Assembly (NCBI RefSeq): GCF_035825295.1
Contig: NZ_JAYMGI010000002.1
Span: 806,001-870,000 of the forward strand
Direction of reading: 5' to 3'
DNA: 64,000 bases
Source: Actinacidiphila sp. DG2A-62
GTDB taxonomy: Bacteria; Actinomycetota; Actinomycetes; Streptomycetales; Streptomycetaceae
Below the pieces are notes generated by a model that saw only the letters and a list, made by a program, of their open reading frames with translations, made no database searches and was not told the origin of the DNA. Below, in pieces: positions 18,944 through 27,260 of this stretch. How positions within the stretch are numbered: position 1 is the first letter of the stretch; every line of letters begins with the position of its first letter. The position numbers and the translations under genes are program-made.

Positions 18944-19144
18944 GGTGGCTGCTCCATAGGGGTGGCGCTCAGGGCGGCGCTGGGGCGGTGGGGTCCGGCG
19001 CGCTGGGGTCGAGTCTCCATCCGCTGACCGGATACATGCGACATACGGTGATGTGAGTCATATCTCCGACGGTCCGGGGCCGGCGGATCGGGTCGGGAGG
19101 CTCGGGCCAGGGCCCGGTCGGGGCTCGGTCGGGGCTCGGGAGTC

Positions 19145-20164
19145 TCAGGCCGCGGGCGTCGCGGCGAGCGGTACGGCCTCGCCGGTCCGCAGGGACTCCA
19201 GGACGGCCAGGACGACGTCGGTGACCAGCGCTCCCTGGTCGAGGCCGGGGCCGACCGGCTTGCCCTCGGCCAGCGCGGCGACGAAGGACTGCACCATCCA
19301 GGTCGGCGGGCCCTGCAGCCGCCCGTCGATCTCGCCGCCGAGCATGCCGGGCCAGGTGTAGGAGTCCCCGGCGTGGCGGAAGCTCTGGTCCTGCAGGTCG
19401 ACGTCGACCGCGGAGCGGCTGCCCACCACCTTGTACTGGAAGTCGATGATCGACGGCGAGGACTCCGGCAGCACCCAGGTGGAGGTGAGGTTGGCGGTGG
19501 TGCCGTCGGCGAAGGTCAGCAGCGCGTGCACGACGTCCCAGGTGTCCACCCCGAGTTCGGCCAGCCTGCCGCGCGAGCCGCGGGCGACCACCGAGGCCAC
19601 CGGCTTGTCCGCGACCCACAGGGCGGCGTCGACGGTGTGGCTCATCAGGAACCAGGCCGGCGACGACCTCGCCGCCCACGGGATCATCCGGGTCGGCACG
19701 TAGTAGGTGTTGCTGAGCAGGATGTTCTGCGTCAGCACGTCGCCCAGCGCGCCGCCGGCCGACAGGTCGTGGATGCGGCGGATGGCGGGGTTCCAGCGGT
19801 TCTCGAAGCCGACCATGCACTGCACCCCGGCCTCCCGCACCGCCTCGGCGATCGCGCGGCAGTCCTCCGCGGTCGTGGCCAGCGGCTTCTCCAGCAGCAG
19901 GTGGGCGCCGCTGCGCGCGGCGTCGACGGCGGCCTCGCGGTGGGCGAAGTCGGGCGTCGCGACGATCACCGCGTCGAGGCCGCCGCGCTCCAGCATGGCC
20001 CGGTGGTCGGTGAAGGCCGCGAGGCCGAACTCGTCCGCCGCCTTCTGTGCCGTCCGCGGGTCGAGGTCGCAGACCGCGGTCACCCGGGCGCCGGGGAAGC
20101 CGGCGAGCGACTGCGCGTACATCTGCCCGCGGATTCCGGCGCCGACTATGCCGACGTTCACCAT
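19145..20164 (-). CDS. Gfo/Idh/MocA family oxidoreductase
   Basis: A 339-residue NAD(P)-dependent dehydrogenase likely acting on the sugar brought in by the neighbouring importer. The Rossmann motif GIVGAGIRGQMYAQSLAG is at the N terminus, LEKPLA (EKP motif) is near residue 94, and the C-terminal alpha/beta domain carries HTVDAALWVADKP (substrate His region). The ATG at 20164 is preferred because AGGAG precedes it and the Rossmann strand starts immediately. It lies 200 bp upstream of the binding-protein gene on the same strand and divergent from the ROK regulator. Confidence 0.9.
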   Translation of the reverse strand: MVNVGIVGAGIRGQMYAQSLAGFPGARVTAVCDLDPRTAQKAADEFGLAAFTDHRAMLERGGLDAVIVATPDFAHREAAVDAARSGAHLLLEKPLATTAEDCRAIAEAVREAGVQCMVGFENRWNPAIRRIHDLSAGGALGDVLTQNILLSNTYYVPTRMIPWAARSSPAWFLMSHTVDAALWVADKPVASVVARGSRGRLAELGVDTWDVVHALLTFADGTTANLTSTWVLPESSPSIIDFQYKVVGSRSAVDVDLQDQSFRHAGDSYTWPGMLGGEIDGRLQGPPTWMVQSFVAALAEGKPVGPGLDQGALVTDVVLAVLESLRTGEAVPLAATPAA

Positions 20165-20261
20165 CGAGGACTCCTGACACGACTGTTCGGGGAGCGAGGG
20201 CTCCGGGATGCGCACCCGCACTGCGTCCGCGGGTCGGTTCACCCCGCAACCACCGGGGCGA

Positions 20262-20420
20262 GGGTTTGTAAGCTATCCATGCGAACCTGGGAGGTCAAGG
20301 GTTGCGCTCGACCGTGTCCGTCGCCTTACATCGCAGGTAGCGCGCGTGATGTCGGGCGCGTTTCCCGCGTGTGACCGGTGGTCGATCCACAGAACAGCCC
20401 GTTCGTCGCCTGGGTTTGTA
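20262..20420. promoter_or_regulatory. Candidate repeats in the Gfo/ROK divergent promoter region
   Basis: The nonamer GGGTTTGTA occurs twice in direct orientation, at 20262-20270 and 20412-20420, inside the region between the divergent oxidoreductase and ROK genes. AT-richer than its surroundings, it could be a repressor or activator half site. No complete palindrome was found, so this is only a candidate. Confidence 0.3.
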
Positions 20421-20477
20421 TGATGACGAGCCAATTGCTGTACTGGTCCGGCTACCCAACCGATCGATGGAGCCGCC

Positions 20478-21797
20478 TTGAGGTCCGATCACGACCGCCG
20501 GGACGCCCGCACTCCCGCGGCGCCGCGGCCGACACAGCCCCCGGTCCCGATCCCGGCGTCGGCGCCCGTGCCGGCATCGGCCCCGGTCCCGGCATCGGCC
20601 CCGGCACGGCCGCGGCGCGCGGCCACCCCGCTGATCTCGCCGAGCCTGGCCAGCCAGGTCAACCGGGCCCGGGTGCTGCAGTCGCTCTACGACATCGGCC
20701 CGCTGTCCCGCTCCGACCTGGCGCGGCTCACCGGCACCACCCGGGCCGCGATCGGCACGATCGTCCAGCCGATGATCGACAGCGGCATCCTCGCCGAGGG
20801 CGATCCGCGCTCCAGCGGCGCGTCGGGCGGCAAACCGGCCCGGCCGCTGTGGTTCTCCCCCTCCGGGCCGTCCATCGCCGCCGTGCACCTGCTGCCCGGC
20901 CACGTGAAGGCCGCCATGGTCAGCGCCGCGGGCGAGATACTGGCCACCGCCGAGGACCGGTTCCGGCCGGACGGCACGGACCCGGACGCGGTGGTGGAGA
21001 CGGTGCTGGCCTGCCTGGAGCGGGTGCTGCCGTCGCGGGGGACGCCGCCGATGGGCGTCGGCATCGCGGTCGGCGGCATGGTCGACACCGACACCGGCAC
21101 GGTGGTGAAGGTCAACCTCGCGCCGGTGCTGGACGGCCTGCCGCTGGGCCCGCTGCTCTCCCGCCGGCTCGACCTGCCCGTCTACCTCGACCACCACCCG
21201 CGCGTCCAGGCGCTCGGCGACCGCTGGTTCGGCCAGGCGCGCGGGGTCCAGTCGTTCGCCTCGCTCTACCTCGCGGACGTGCTGGGCGTCGGGCTCGTCC
21301 TCGACGGCGCCGTGCAGCGCGGCCAGGCCGGGGCCGGCGGCGAGATCGGGCACACGGTGGTCGAGCTGGACGGCCGCGAGTGCGAGTGCGGGCGGCGCGG
21401 CTGCTGGGAGACGATCGCGACCGACCGCTGGCTGCGCGACGAGGCGGTACGGCTGGGGCTGCCCGCCGCCCCGAGCATGACCGCCGGTTCGCTGGCCCGG
21501 CTGGCCGCCCGCGACCACCCCGGCGCCGCGGACCTGCTTGACCGGTTCGCCCGCAACATCTCCGTGGGCATCGTCAACCTCCAGCAGATCCTGGCGCCCG
21601 GCCTGTTCATCCTGCACGGCAACGCCATCGCCGGCGGCGACGCGTTCCGCCGCCGGATCGAGGAGCACGTGGGCTCCCGCATCCCGCAGCGCGCGCCCGG
21701 CCCGCCGCAGATCGTCTTCGCCGAGGCCAACGACCACGTCACCGCGCTCGGCGCGGCCGGCCTGGTCCTCTCCCACACGCTGCGGCTCATCGCCTGA
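20478..21797 (+). CDS. ROK-family transcriptional repressor
   Basis: About 439 residues from a TTG at 20478; the true start is uncertain because no good ribosome site is seen. The N terminus is low complexity, with a six-residue PASAPV-type repeat encoded by three 18-bp units (20550-20603). A winged helix follows (RSDLARLTGTTRAAIGTIVQ), then a ROK kinase-like domain with GVGIAVGGMVDTDTG, GAGGEIGHTVVE and the zinc motif CECGRRGCWE. It probably represses the divergent oxidoreductase/ABC operon and is released by a sugar or sugar phosphate; the target is inference from position. Confidence 0.88.
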   Translation: MRSDHDRRDARTPAAPRPTQPPVPIPASAPVPASAPVPASAPARPRRAATPLISPSLASQVNRARVLQSLYDIGPLSRSDLARLTGTTRAAIGTIVQPMIDSGILAEGDPRSSGASGGKPARPLWFSPSGPSIAAVHLLPGHVKAAMVSAAGEILATAEDRFRPDGTDPDAVVETVLACLERVLPSRGTPPMGVGIAVGGMVDTDTGTVVKVNLAPVLDGLPLGPLLSRRLDLPVYLDHHPRVQALGDRWFGQARGVQSFASLYLADVLGVGLVLDGAVQRGQAGAGGEIGHTVVELDGRECECGRRGCWETIATDRWLRDEAVRLGLPAAPSMTAGSLARLAARDHPGAADLLDRFARNISVGIVNLQQILAPGLFILHGNAIAGGDAFRRRIEEHVGSRIPQRAPGPPQIVFAEANDHVTALGAAGLVLSHTLRLIA

Positions 21798-21943
21798 GCC
21801 CGGGGCCGCGGGAGGGCCGCCGTCCACCGGAACCGCCGGGCCGCCGGGTCCGACCAAGGCGCCGGGGGCGCCCGGGGCGTCGGGGTCGCCCGGGCCTCAT
21901 TGGAACGCGGGCGCGGCCCCCTCCGTATCTGCACGTCAAGACT

Positions 21944-21958
21944 TGGCAACGATTTTCA
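21944..21958. promoter_or_regulatory. Zur-like box 1
   Basis: TGGCAACGATTTTCA resembles the 15-bp actinobacterial Zur operator (consensus near TGAAAATGATTTTCA) with imperfect dyad symmetry. It lies 38 bp before a better copy upstream of a zinc-type ABC operon. Confidence 0.55.
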
Positions 21959-21981
21959 TCACGCACCTCACGAGCTGGTCA

Positions 21982-21996
21982 TGGCAATCATTGTCA
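21982..21996. promoter_or_regulatory. Zur-like box 2
   Basis: TGGCAATCATTGTCA is a 15-bp near-perfect dyad (TGGCAAT / ATTGTCA around a central C), close to the Streptomyces Zur operator. The ATG of the metal-binding lipoprotein is 90 bp downstream. Repression in zinc-replete cells is expected from knowledge of Zur. Confidence 0.7.
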
Positions 21997-22085
21997 TTTA
22001 GCGTGGTCGGTGTCCGGCTCGGCGCGGCCGGACCAGGACACACCTGTGATGACCCGCCGCTCCGACCCCGTTCGTGGAGGACCCC

Positions 22086-23036
22086 ATGCACCCGTCCCCG
22101 TCCCGCAGCCTGGCGCTCGTCGCCGGCGCCTCCCTGGCCCTCCTGGCAGGCTGCGGCAGCTCATCGGACTCCGGAGGCGACGGGGCGCCGGCGTCGTCCG
22201 GTTCCGCGTCCGCCTCCGCGTCCGGCGCCACGATCTCGGTGGTCGCCTCCACCAACGTCTACGGCGACATCGTGAAGCAGATAGGCGGCGCGCGGACCGA
22301 CGTCACCTCGATCATCAGCGACCCGGACCAGGACCCGCACTCCTACGAGGCCAACACCCGCAACCAGCTGGCCCTGTCCAGGGCGAAGGTCGTCATCGAG
22401 AACGGCGGGGGCTACGACGACTTCGTCGACCGGATGCTGAAGAGCAGCGGTTCCTCGGCCGAGGTGATCAACGTCGTGAAGTTCTCCGGCAAGACCGCCC
22501 CCAAGGGCGGCGAGCTCAACGAGCACGTCTGGTACGACTTCCCGACCGTCGCCCGGCTCGCCGACGACATCGCCGCCGTCCTCGGCCGGGCCGACCCGAA
22601 GGACGCCGCCGCCTTCACCGCGAACGCCGCAGCCTTCAAGTCCCGGATCGCGCCGCTGGAGGCGCAGGAGGCGCAGATCAAGAAGGAGCACGGCGGTGAG
22701 GGCATCGGCATCACCGAGCCGGTGCCGCTGTACATGACCGAGGCCAGCGGGCTGGTCAACAAGACGCCCGAGGAGTTCAGCGAGGCCGTCGAGGAGGGCA
22801 GCGACGTCTCGCCCAGGGTTCTGCGGGAGACCCTCGCCCTGTACAGCGACAAGCAGGTCAAGGCGCTGGTCTACAACGCCCAGACCTCCGGCCCGCAGAC
22901 GGAGAAGGTCCAGAAGGCGGCGAAGGCGGCCGGCATCCCCGTCGTGCCCGTCACCGAGACCCTGCCGGACGGCAAGGACTACCTCGCCTGGATGACGGCG
23001 AACGTCGACGCGCTCGCGAGCGCGCTGGCCAAGTGA
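22086..23036 (+). CDS. Zinc-type ABC transporter binding lipoprotein (ZnuA/AztC-like)
   Basis: 316 residues; a lipoprotein signal ends in a LLAGCGSS lipobox near residue 23, followed by a Ser/Ala linker. The cluster A-1 metal-binding fold is shown by DPDQDPHSYEANTRNQ (first His), GELNEHVWYDFPTV (second His) and VTETLPDGKDYLAWM. The TEPVPLYMTEASGL segment follows a subfamily resembling AztC. The ATG at 22086 has GTGGAGGA as ribosome site. The operon lies behind two Zur-like boxes, supporting zinc as the substrate; Mn is the main alternative. Confidence 0.9.
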   Translation: MHPSPSRSLALVAGASLALLAGCGSSSDSGGDGAPASSGSASASASGATISVVASTNVYGDIVKQIGGARTDVTSIISDPDQDPHSYEANTRNQLALSRAKVVIENGGGYDDFVDRMLKSSGSSAEVINVVKFSGKTAPKGGELNEHVWYDFPTVARLADDIAAVLGRADPKDAAAFTANAAAFKSRIAPLEAQEAQIKKEHGGEGIGITEPVPLYMTEASGLVNKTPEEFSEAVEEGSDVSPRVLRETLALYSDKQVKALVYNAQTSGPQTEKVQKAAKAAGIPVVPVTETLPDGKDYLAWMTANVDALASALAK

Positions 23037-24022
23037 GGGGGACGGCGGTGGCTTCCGTACCCCCGGCACGCCGGAGCGGGGCCGGCGCACACCACGGCGC
23101 TCCCGGCGGCGCACCCGGCGGCGCCCGCGACAGCGCACCCGGCGGCGCCCGCGACGGCGCTCCCGGCGGCGCGCCGCTGATCAGCCTGCGCGACGCCGCC
23201 GTGTCCTACGGTTCGCGCACCGTGTGGAAGGGACTCGAACTGGACCTGCGGCCCGGGGAGTTCCTGGCCGTCCTCGGACCGAACGGTTCGGGCAAGACCA
23301 GCCTGGTCCGGGCCCTCCTGGGACGGCAGCCGCTGTCCGCCGGCACGCTGACCGTGCTCGGCCGGCCCGCGCACAAGGGCGGCCGGCACATCGGCTACGT
23401 CCCGCAGCAGGCCGCGCTGTCCGCGCAGGCGATGGTGCGCGCCCGCGACCTGGTGCGCTTCGGCCTGGACGGACACCGCTACGGGCCGTGGCCGCGCACC
23501 GGCGCGGTCCGCCGCCGGGTGGACGAGATCCTCGCCTCGGTCGGCGCGTCGGCCTACGCCGACGTCCCGGTCGGCATGCTCTCCGGGGGCGAGCGGCAGC
23601 GCGTGCGCATCGGCCAGGCCCTGGCCACCGACCCGCGCATCCTGCTGTGCGACGAGCCGCTGCTGTCCCTCGACCTGAACCACCAGCGGGCCGTCACCGA
23701 ACTCGTCGACGCCCGGCGTCGCTCCCACGGCACGGGGATCGTCTTCGTCACCCACGAGATCAACCCGGTGCTCGGGCTGGCGGACCGGGTGCTCTACCTC
23801 GCGCGCGGCGGCCACCGGATCGGCACGCCGGACGAGGTGCTGTCCTCGGAGTCGCTCTCCCGGCTGTACGGCACCCAGGTCGACGTCGTACGCGTGCGCG
23901 GCCGGGTCGTGGTCGTCGGAGCGCCGGACGAGACCGCCGCGCCCCCGCACCATCCCGACCCGGGGGCGGTCGAGCCCCGCGGCACCGCACGAACCCACGA
24001 GAGCGACGGAGTCCGGTCATGA
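23033..24022 (+). CDS. Zinc-type ABC transporter ATP-binding protein
   Basis: 329 residues. Walker A GPNGSGKTS, signature MLSGGERQRVRIGQAL, Walker B ILLCDEPLLSLD and the H-loop VTHEINPVLG are intact. The N terminus carries a Gly/Ala/Pro/Arg repeat (GGARDGAPGGA-like units, about residues 22-48) that is not part of the fold. A GTG at 23033 overlaps the binding-protein stop by four bases; a GTG at 23048 is an alternative. The stop overlaps the permease start (ATGA). Confidence 0.92.
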   Translation: MRGTAVASVPPARRSGAGAHHGAPGGAPGGARDSAPGGARDGAPGGAPLISLRDAAVSYGSRTVWKGLELDLRPGEFLAVLGPNGSGKTSLVRALLGRQPLSAGTLTVLGRPAHKGGRHIGYVPQQAALSAQAMVRARDLVRFGLDGHRYGPWPRTGAVRRRVDEILASVGASAYADVPVGMLSGGERQRVRIGQALATDPRILLCDEPLLSLDLNHQRAVTELVDARRRSHGTGIVFVTHEINPVLGLADRVLYLARGGHRIGTPDEVLSSESLSRLYGTQVDVVRVRGRVVVVGAPDETAAPPHHPDPGAVEPRGTARTHESDGVRS

Positions 24023-24900
24023 TGCTCGCCGACGGGATCTGGCACCAGATCTTCGCCTTCGACAACTACGGCGACCTGCTGTCCCTGGTCCGCAACTCCC
24101 TCATCGCCGGCGCCGCGCTCGGCCTGGTGGGCGGCCTGGCCGGGGTGTTCGTCATCATGCGCGACCTGCCCTTCGCGGTGCACGGCATCAGCGAGCTGTC
24201 CTTCGCGGGTGCGTCGGCGGCGCTGCTGATGGGCGTCAACGTCGTGGCGGGCTCGATCGTCGGCTCGCTCCTGGCGGCCGGGGCGATCGGCGTGCTGGGC
24301 GCCCGGGCCCGGGACCGCAACTCGGTGATCGGCATCCTGATGCCCTTCGGACTCGGGCTCGGGGTGCTCTTCCTCGCCCTGTACAAGGGCCGGGCGGCCA
24401 ACAAGTTCGGTCTGCTCACCGGGCAGATCGTCGCCGTGGGCACCCCCGAGATGACGTGGCTGCTCGGCACCTCCGCCCTCGTCCTGGTCGTCCTGGCGCT
24501 CATCTGGCGCCCGCTGTCCTTCGCCAGCGCCGACCCGGACGTCGCCCAGGCCCGCGGGGTGCCGGTGCGCAGCCTGTCGTTCGCCTTCATGCTGGTGCTC
24601 GGCCTGACCGTCGCCCTGTCGGTGCAGGTGGTCGGCGCGCTGCTGGTCCTCACCCTCGTCGTCACCCCGGCCGCGGCCGCCGCCCGGGTCACGGCGTCAC
24701 CGGTGCTGCTGCCCCTGCTCAGCGTGGTGTTCGCGGTGGCCTCCATCGAGGGCGGCATCCTGCTCGCACTGGGCAGCAGCATTCCGATCAGCCCGTACGT
24801 GACCACCATCTCGTTCACCGTCTACGTCGTCTGCGCGGTGGCGGGCCGCTACCGCACTCAGCGGTGGGGCAACCGGAGGACGGTCCCGCAGCCGGCCTGA
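24019..24900 (+). CDS. Zinc-type ABC transporter permease (ZnuB-like)
   Basis: A 293-residue ABC-3 family permease with eight or nine hydrophobic segments. MRDLPFAVHGISELSFAGAS is the typical first cytoplasmic loop, and VQVVGALLVLTLVVTPAAAA is the conserved TM region of metal permeases. The ATG at 24019 overlaps the ATPase stop by four bases. Together the three genes form a complete high-affinity importer. Confidence 0.93.
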   Translation: MMLADGIWHQIFAFDNYGDLLSLVRNSLIAGAALGLVGGLAGVFVIMRDLPFAVHGISELSFAGASAALLMGVNVVAGSIVGSLLAAGAIGVLGARARDRNSVIGILMPFGLGLGVLFLALYKGRAANKFGLLTGQIVAVGTPEMTWLLGTSALVLVVLALIWRPLSFASADPDVAQARGVPVRSLSFAFMLVLGLTVALSVQVVGALLVLTLVVTPAAAAARVTASPVLLPLLSVVFAVASIEGGILLALGSSIPISPYVTTISFTVYVVCAVAGRYRTQRWGNRRTVPQPA

Positions 24901-25090
24901 GCCCGTTCGCCGTCTTCCGCTCTCCCCTGCCGACGCACGCTCGGGGAGAGCCGGGGCGGCGGGAGCCGGAGTGCCCGGACCGTGCCGGGAAGAAGCCGCG
25001 GGTCTGCCCTTCCGTACCTGGTGGGGGCCGTCGGCGTGCCGTATACCGGTCACTGGTCCCGGGCGTTCTCGCCCCGAAGGAAGGAGCAAC

Positions 25091-25639
25091 ATGCGCGCCA
25101 CCGCTCGCGCCGAAGAGCCGAGCCGTACCCCGGCCACGCCCGCGCCGCGGCCGGAGCGCCGTCCTCAGCACGGCCTGCTCCACCTCCAGCGCACGGCCGG
25201 GAACACCGCCGTGACCACCTCCGCCCTCGCGCGGGGACACCACCTCGTGCAGCGCGCGCGGGACGAGACGGCGACCGAAGGCCCGGCGTCGACGAGCGCG
25301 GAGGCGTCCCCCTTCACGTACAAGAACTTCCGGTTCACCAACCTGAACCACACGGAGGGGAAGTACCGCGACAAGGCCGTCCGGCTGCTCGGGCTGCTCG
25401 ACAAGCACGCCTCCGTCAGGAAGTACGTGGGCGGTCGCCCCTGCCACATCACCCTGCGGCTGCGCACCATGGAGGCGCCGGCCGACATCAGCGACCGGGG
25501 CGAGATGATCGAGATCAACCTGGCCAGCTACTACTTCGAGAAGTACGACATGGGCTACATCGCGGGCATGCTGATGCCCGAGTTCGGCATCCACCCGATG
25601 GCCGCCGCCGCGGCGGCCCCGACGCCGCGGCCGGCGTGA
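25091..25639 (+). CDS. Truncated protein resembling DUF4157-like peptidase candidates, 182 aa
   Basis: ATG at 25091 after a strong GGAAGGAG site. The N terminus is disordered and Pro/Arg-rich, then carries LLHLQRTAGNTAVTTSALAR, a leader type I associate with actinobacterial proteins linked to contractile injection systems. The body ends with GYIAGMLMPEFGIHPMA, which resembles a peptidase-like HEFGxH segment, but the first His is Pro here. The protein then stops in an Ala/Pro tail, where relatives seem to continue. It may be an inactivated or shortened effector-like protein. Family assignment is from memory and tentative. Confidence 0.6.
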   Translation: MRATARAEEPSRTPATPAPRPERRPQHGLLHLQRTAGNTAVTTSALARGHHLVQRARDETATEGPASTSAEASPFTYKNFRFTNLNHTEGKYRDKAVRLLGLLDKHASVRKYVGGRPCHITLRLRTMEAPADISDRGEMIEINLASYYFEKYDMGYIAGMLMPEFGIHPMAAAAAAPTPRPA

Positions 25640-25664
25640 GCACGACGCGTGGGCAGCGGGGGCG

Positions 25665-26615
25665 TCAGAAGGCAGCGAAATCCAGGACCAGACGCCCGCG
25701 AACACCGCCCGCGGCCAGCCGTCGGTGGGCCTCGGCGGCCTGGCCGGCCGGCAGCACATCGGCCACCCGCAGCGTCAACTCGCCCGCCTCGGCCTGATCC
25801 CGCAGCCGAAGCAGCCGGGCGTGGTCGGTCGCCACGTCGGTGACCAAGACCTTGTGCAGGTGGACACCGCGGTCGACGGGGCCGTCCCAGAAGCGGACGA
25901 CGGCAAGCCCGCCACCGTCCCGGACCGCCGCAACGACCTGCGCGTGCTGCGCGGCGCCGTCGATCACGGCGTCCACCCCGTCCGGCACGAGCGCGCGGAA
26001 CCGGGCGGCGACGCCGTCGCCCCGGGGCACGACCTCGTCCGCGCCCAGTTCCTTCACCAGCCGGCGGTCGGCCTCCGAGGCGTCCGCGAGCACCCGCAGC
26101 CCTTCGGACGTGGCCAGTTGCACGGCGTATCCGCCGAAGGCGCCGGCCGCTCCGGTCACCGCGACGGTGCCGCCGGCCGGCGCGGCCACCAGATCCAGCG
26201 CGCGCCGGGCGGCCAGGGCGTTCATCAGCAGTGTCGAGGCGGCGGGGAAGTCCGCGCCGGACGGCATCGGCACCACTGATTCCGCCGGCGCCACGACGAG
26301 TTCGGCGTAGGCGCCGCCGCGCGGGCCGTATGCCTGCAGGATCGCGACCACCGGATCGCCGGGCCGCAGCGAGGTGTCGGTGTCCGGGCCGATCGCGTCG
26401 ACCACGCCGGCGGCGTCCATGCCCGGCACGTAGGGACCGGGGCGGCCGTCGAACCATGCCTTCACGGCGCCGGCGCGCAGCATGGTGTCGGTGGGGTTGA
26501 CCGCGGCGGCGTGCACGCGGATCCGCACCTCGCCGGGACCCGGGACGGGATCGGGCAGGTCGATCACTCGCAGCACGTCGGGGCCGCCGAACTCGGTCAG
26601 GCCGATCGCACGCAT
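25665..26615 (-). CDS. MDR-family NADPH:quinone-type oxidoreductase
   Basis: 316 residues. The GroES-like N domain (GEVRIRVHAAAVNPTDTMLR, VPGMDAAGVVDAIG) and the Rossmann domain (GGTVAVTGAAGAFGGYAVQL) mark a zinc-independent medium-chain reductase, with QAYGPRGGAYAEL typical of quinone oxidoreductases. It likely reduces an enone or quinone with NADPH. It is downstream of a SnoaL-like gene and under the same divergent region as a TetR repressor. Confidence 0.9.
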   Translation of the reverse strand: MRAIGLTEFGGPDVLRVIDLPDPVPGPGEVRIRVHAAAVNPTDTMLRAGAVKAWFDGRPGPYVPGMDAAGVVDAIGPDTDTSLRPGDPVVAILQAYGPRGGAYAELVVAPAESVVPMPSGADFPAASTLLMNALAARRALDLVAAPAGGTVAVTGAAGAFGGYAVQLATSEGLRVLADASEADRRLVKELGADEVVPRGDGVAARFRALVPDGVDAVIDGAAQHAQVVAAVRDGGGLAVVRFWDGPVDRGVHLHKVLVTDVATDHARLLRLRDQAEAGELTLRVADVLPAGQAAEAHRRLAAGGVRGRLVLDFAAF

Positions 26616-26661
26616 GGCCGGTCCTCCCTTCTTGGTTGTGTTCTCGACGCGGGTTCGACGG

Positions 26662-27153
26662 TCACTGCTCGACGGGGATCCTGGCCGCTGCGGGATTGCC
26701 CACCGACCAGCGCGAGCTGACCCGGTTGCGGCGGACCAGCCACACGTGGTCGTGGTCGCGGACCAGCTCGGTCTCGAACCGGTTGCCCAGCAGCAGGTGG
26801 TCCTGGAAGTCGACCGAGGGCCCTTCGCCGGTCCGGTGGTGCTGTCCGATCAGGTAGCAGGTCAGCGTGGCGGTGTCGCCGTCCACCCACACGCGGATGT
26901 TGGACAGGGCGTGGAAGGTGTCCATCGCCGTTCCCACGGTCCGCATCAGCGTCTCGACGACCTGTTCGCGGCCGACGTAGGGCTCGAACACGTAAATGCT
27001 GTGGTCGATGCCGCCGAGGTCGAACACGGCGTCCTCGGTGAAGGCGGAACGCAGCAGTTCCTCGTCGCCGAAGTCGATTCCCTCGACGATCCGGGTGACC
27101 GCGTCCACGATGCCGTCCCGGTCGGTGTATGCCGTCGTCTCGGTGAGAGCCAT
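26662..27153 (-). CDS. SnoaL / NTF2-like fold protein
   Basis: 163 residues. A cone-shaped NTF2-like fold is suggested by the opening helices (RDGIVDAVTRIVEGIDFGDE), TEDAVFDLGG, MDTFHALSNIRVWVDGDTA and LLLGNRFETELVRDHDHVWL. Such proteins are isomerases, hydroxylases or ligand binders. The ATG at 27153 has GGAGACACCTG upstream; the frame is open to 27198 but that would overlap the palindromic operator. It is probably co-transcribed with the MDR reductase and controlled by the divergent TetR protein. Confidence 0.8.
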   Translation of the reverse strand: MALTETTAYTDRDGIVDAVTRIVEGIDFGDEELLRSAFTEDAVFDLGGIDHSIYVFEPYVGREQVVETLMRTVGTAMDTFHALSNIRVWVDGDTATLTCYLIGQHHRTGEGPSVDFQDHLLLGNRFETELVRDHDHVWLVRRNRVSSRWSVGNPAAARIPVEQ

Positions 27154-27173
27154 CAGGTGTCTCCGCTCATCAG

Positions 27174-27193
27174 CAACGCCAACGTTGGCGTTG
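27174..27193. promoter_or_regulatory. TetR operator: 20-bp perfect palindrome
   Basis: CAACGCCAACGTTGGCGTTG is perfectly self-complementary. A second, imperfect copy (CCAACG...CGTTGG, 27224-27239) lies 46 bp away, next to the tetR start. Two copies between divergent genes are typical of auto-regulated TetR systems. Confidence 0.75.
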
Positions 27194-27223
27194 GTCATTC
27201 GCCGAGCGTAGTACCCGCCACCG

Positions 27224-27239
27224 CCAACGGCAACGTTGG
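27224..27239. promoter_or_regulatory. Second TetR half-palindrome
   Basis: CCAACGGCAACGTTGG keeps both outer arms (CCAACG / CGTTGG) of the 20-bp operator and is 22 bp before the tetR ATG, so it likely mediates autoregulation. Confidence 0.6.
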
Positions 27240-27260
27240 TGTCGGTGCTAGCCTTCGCAC

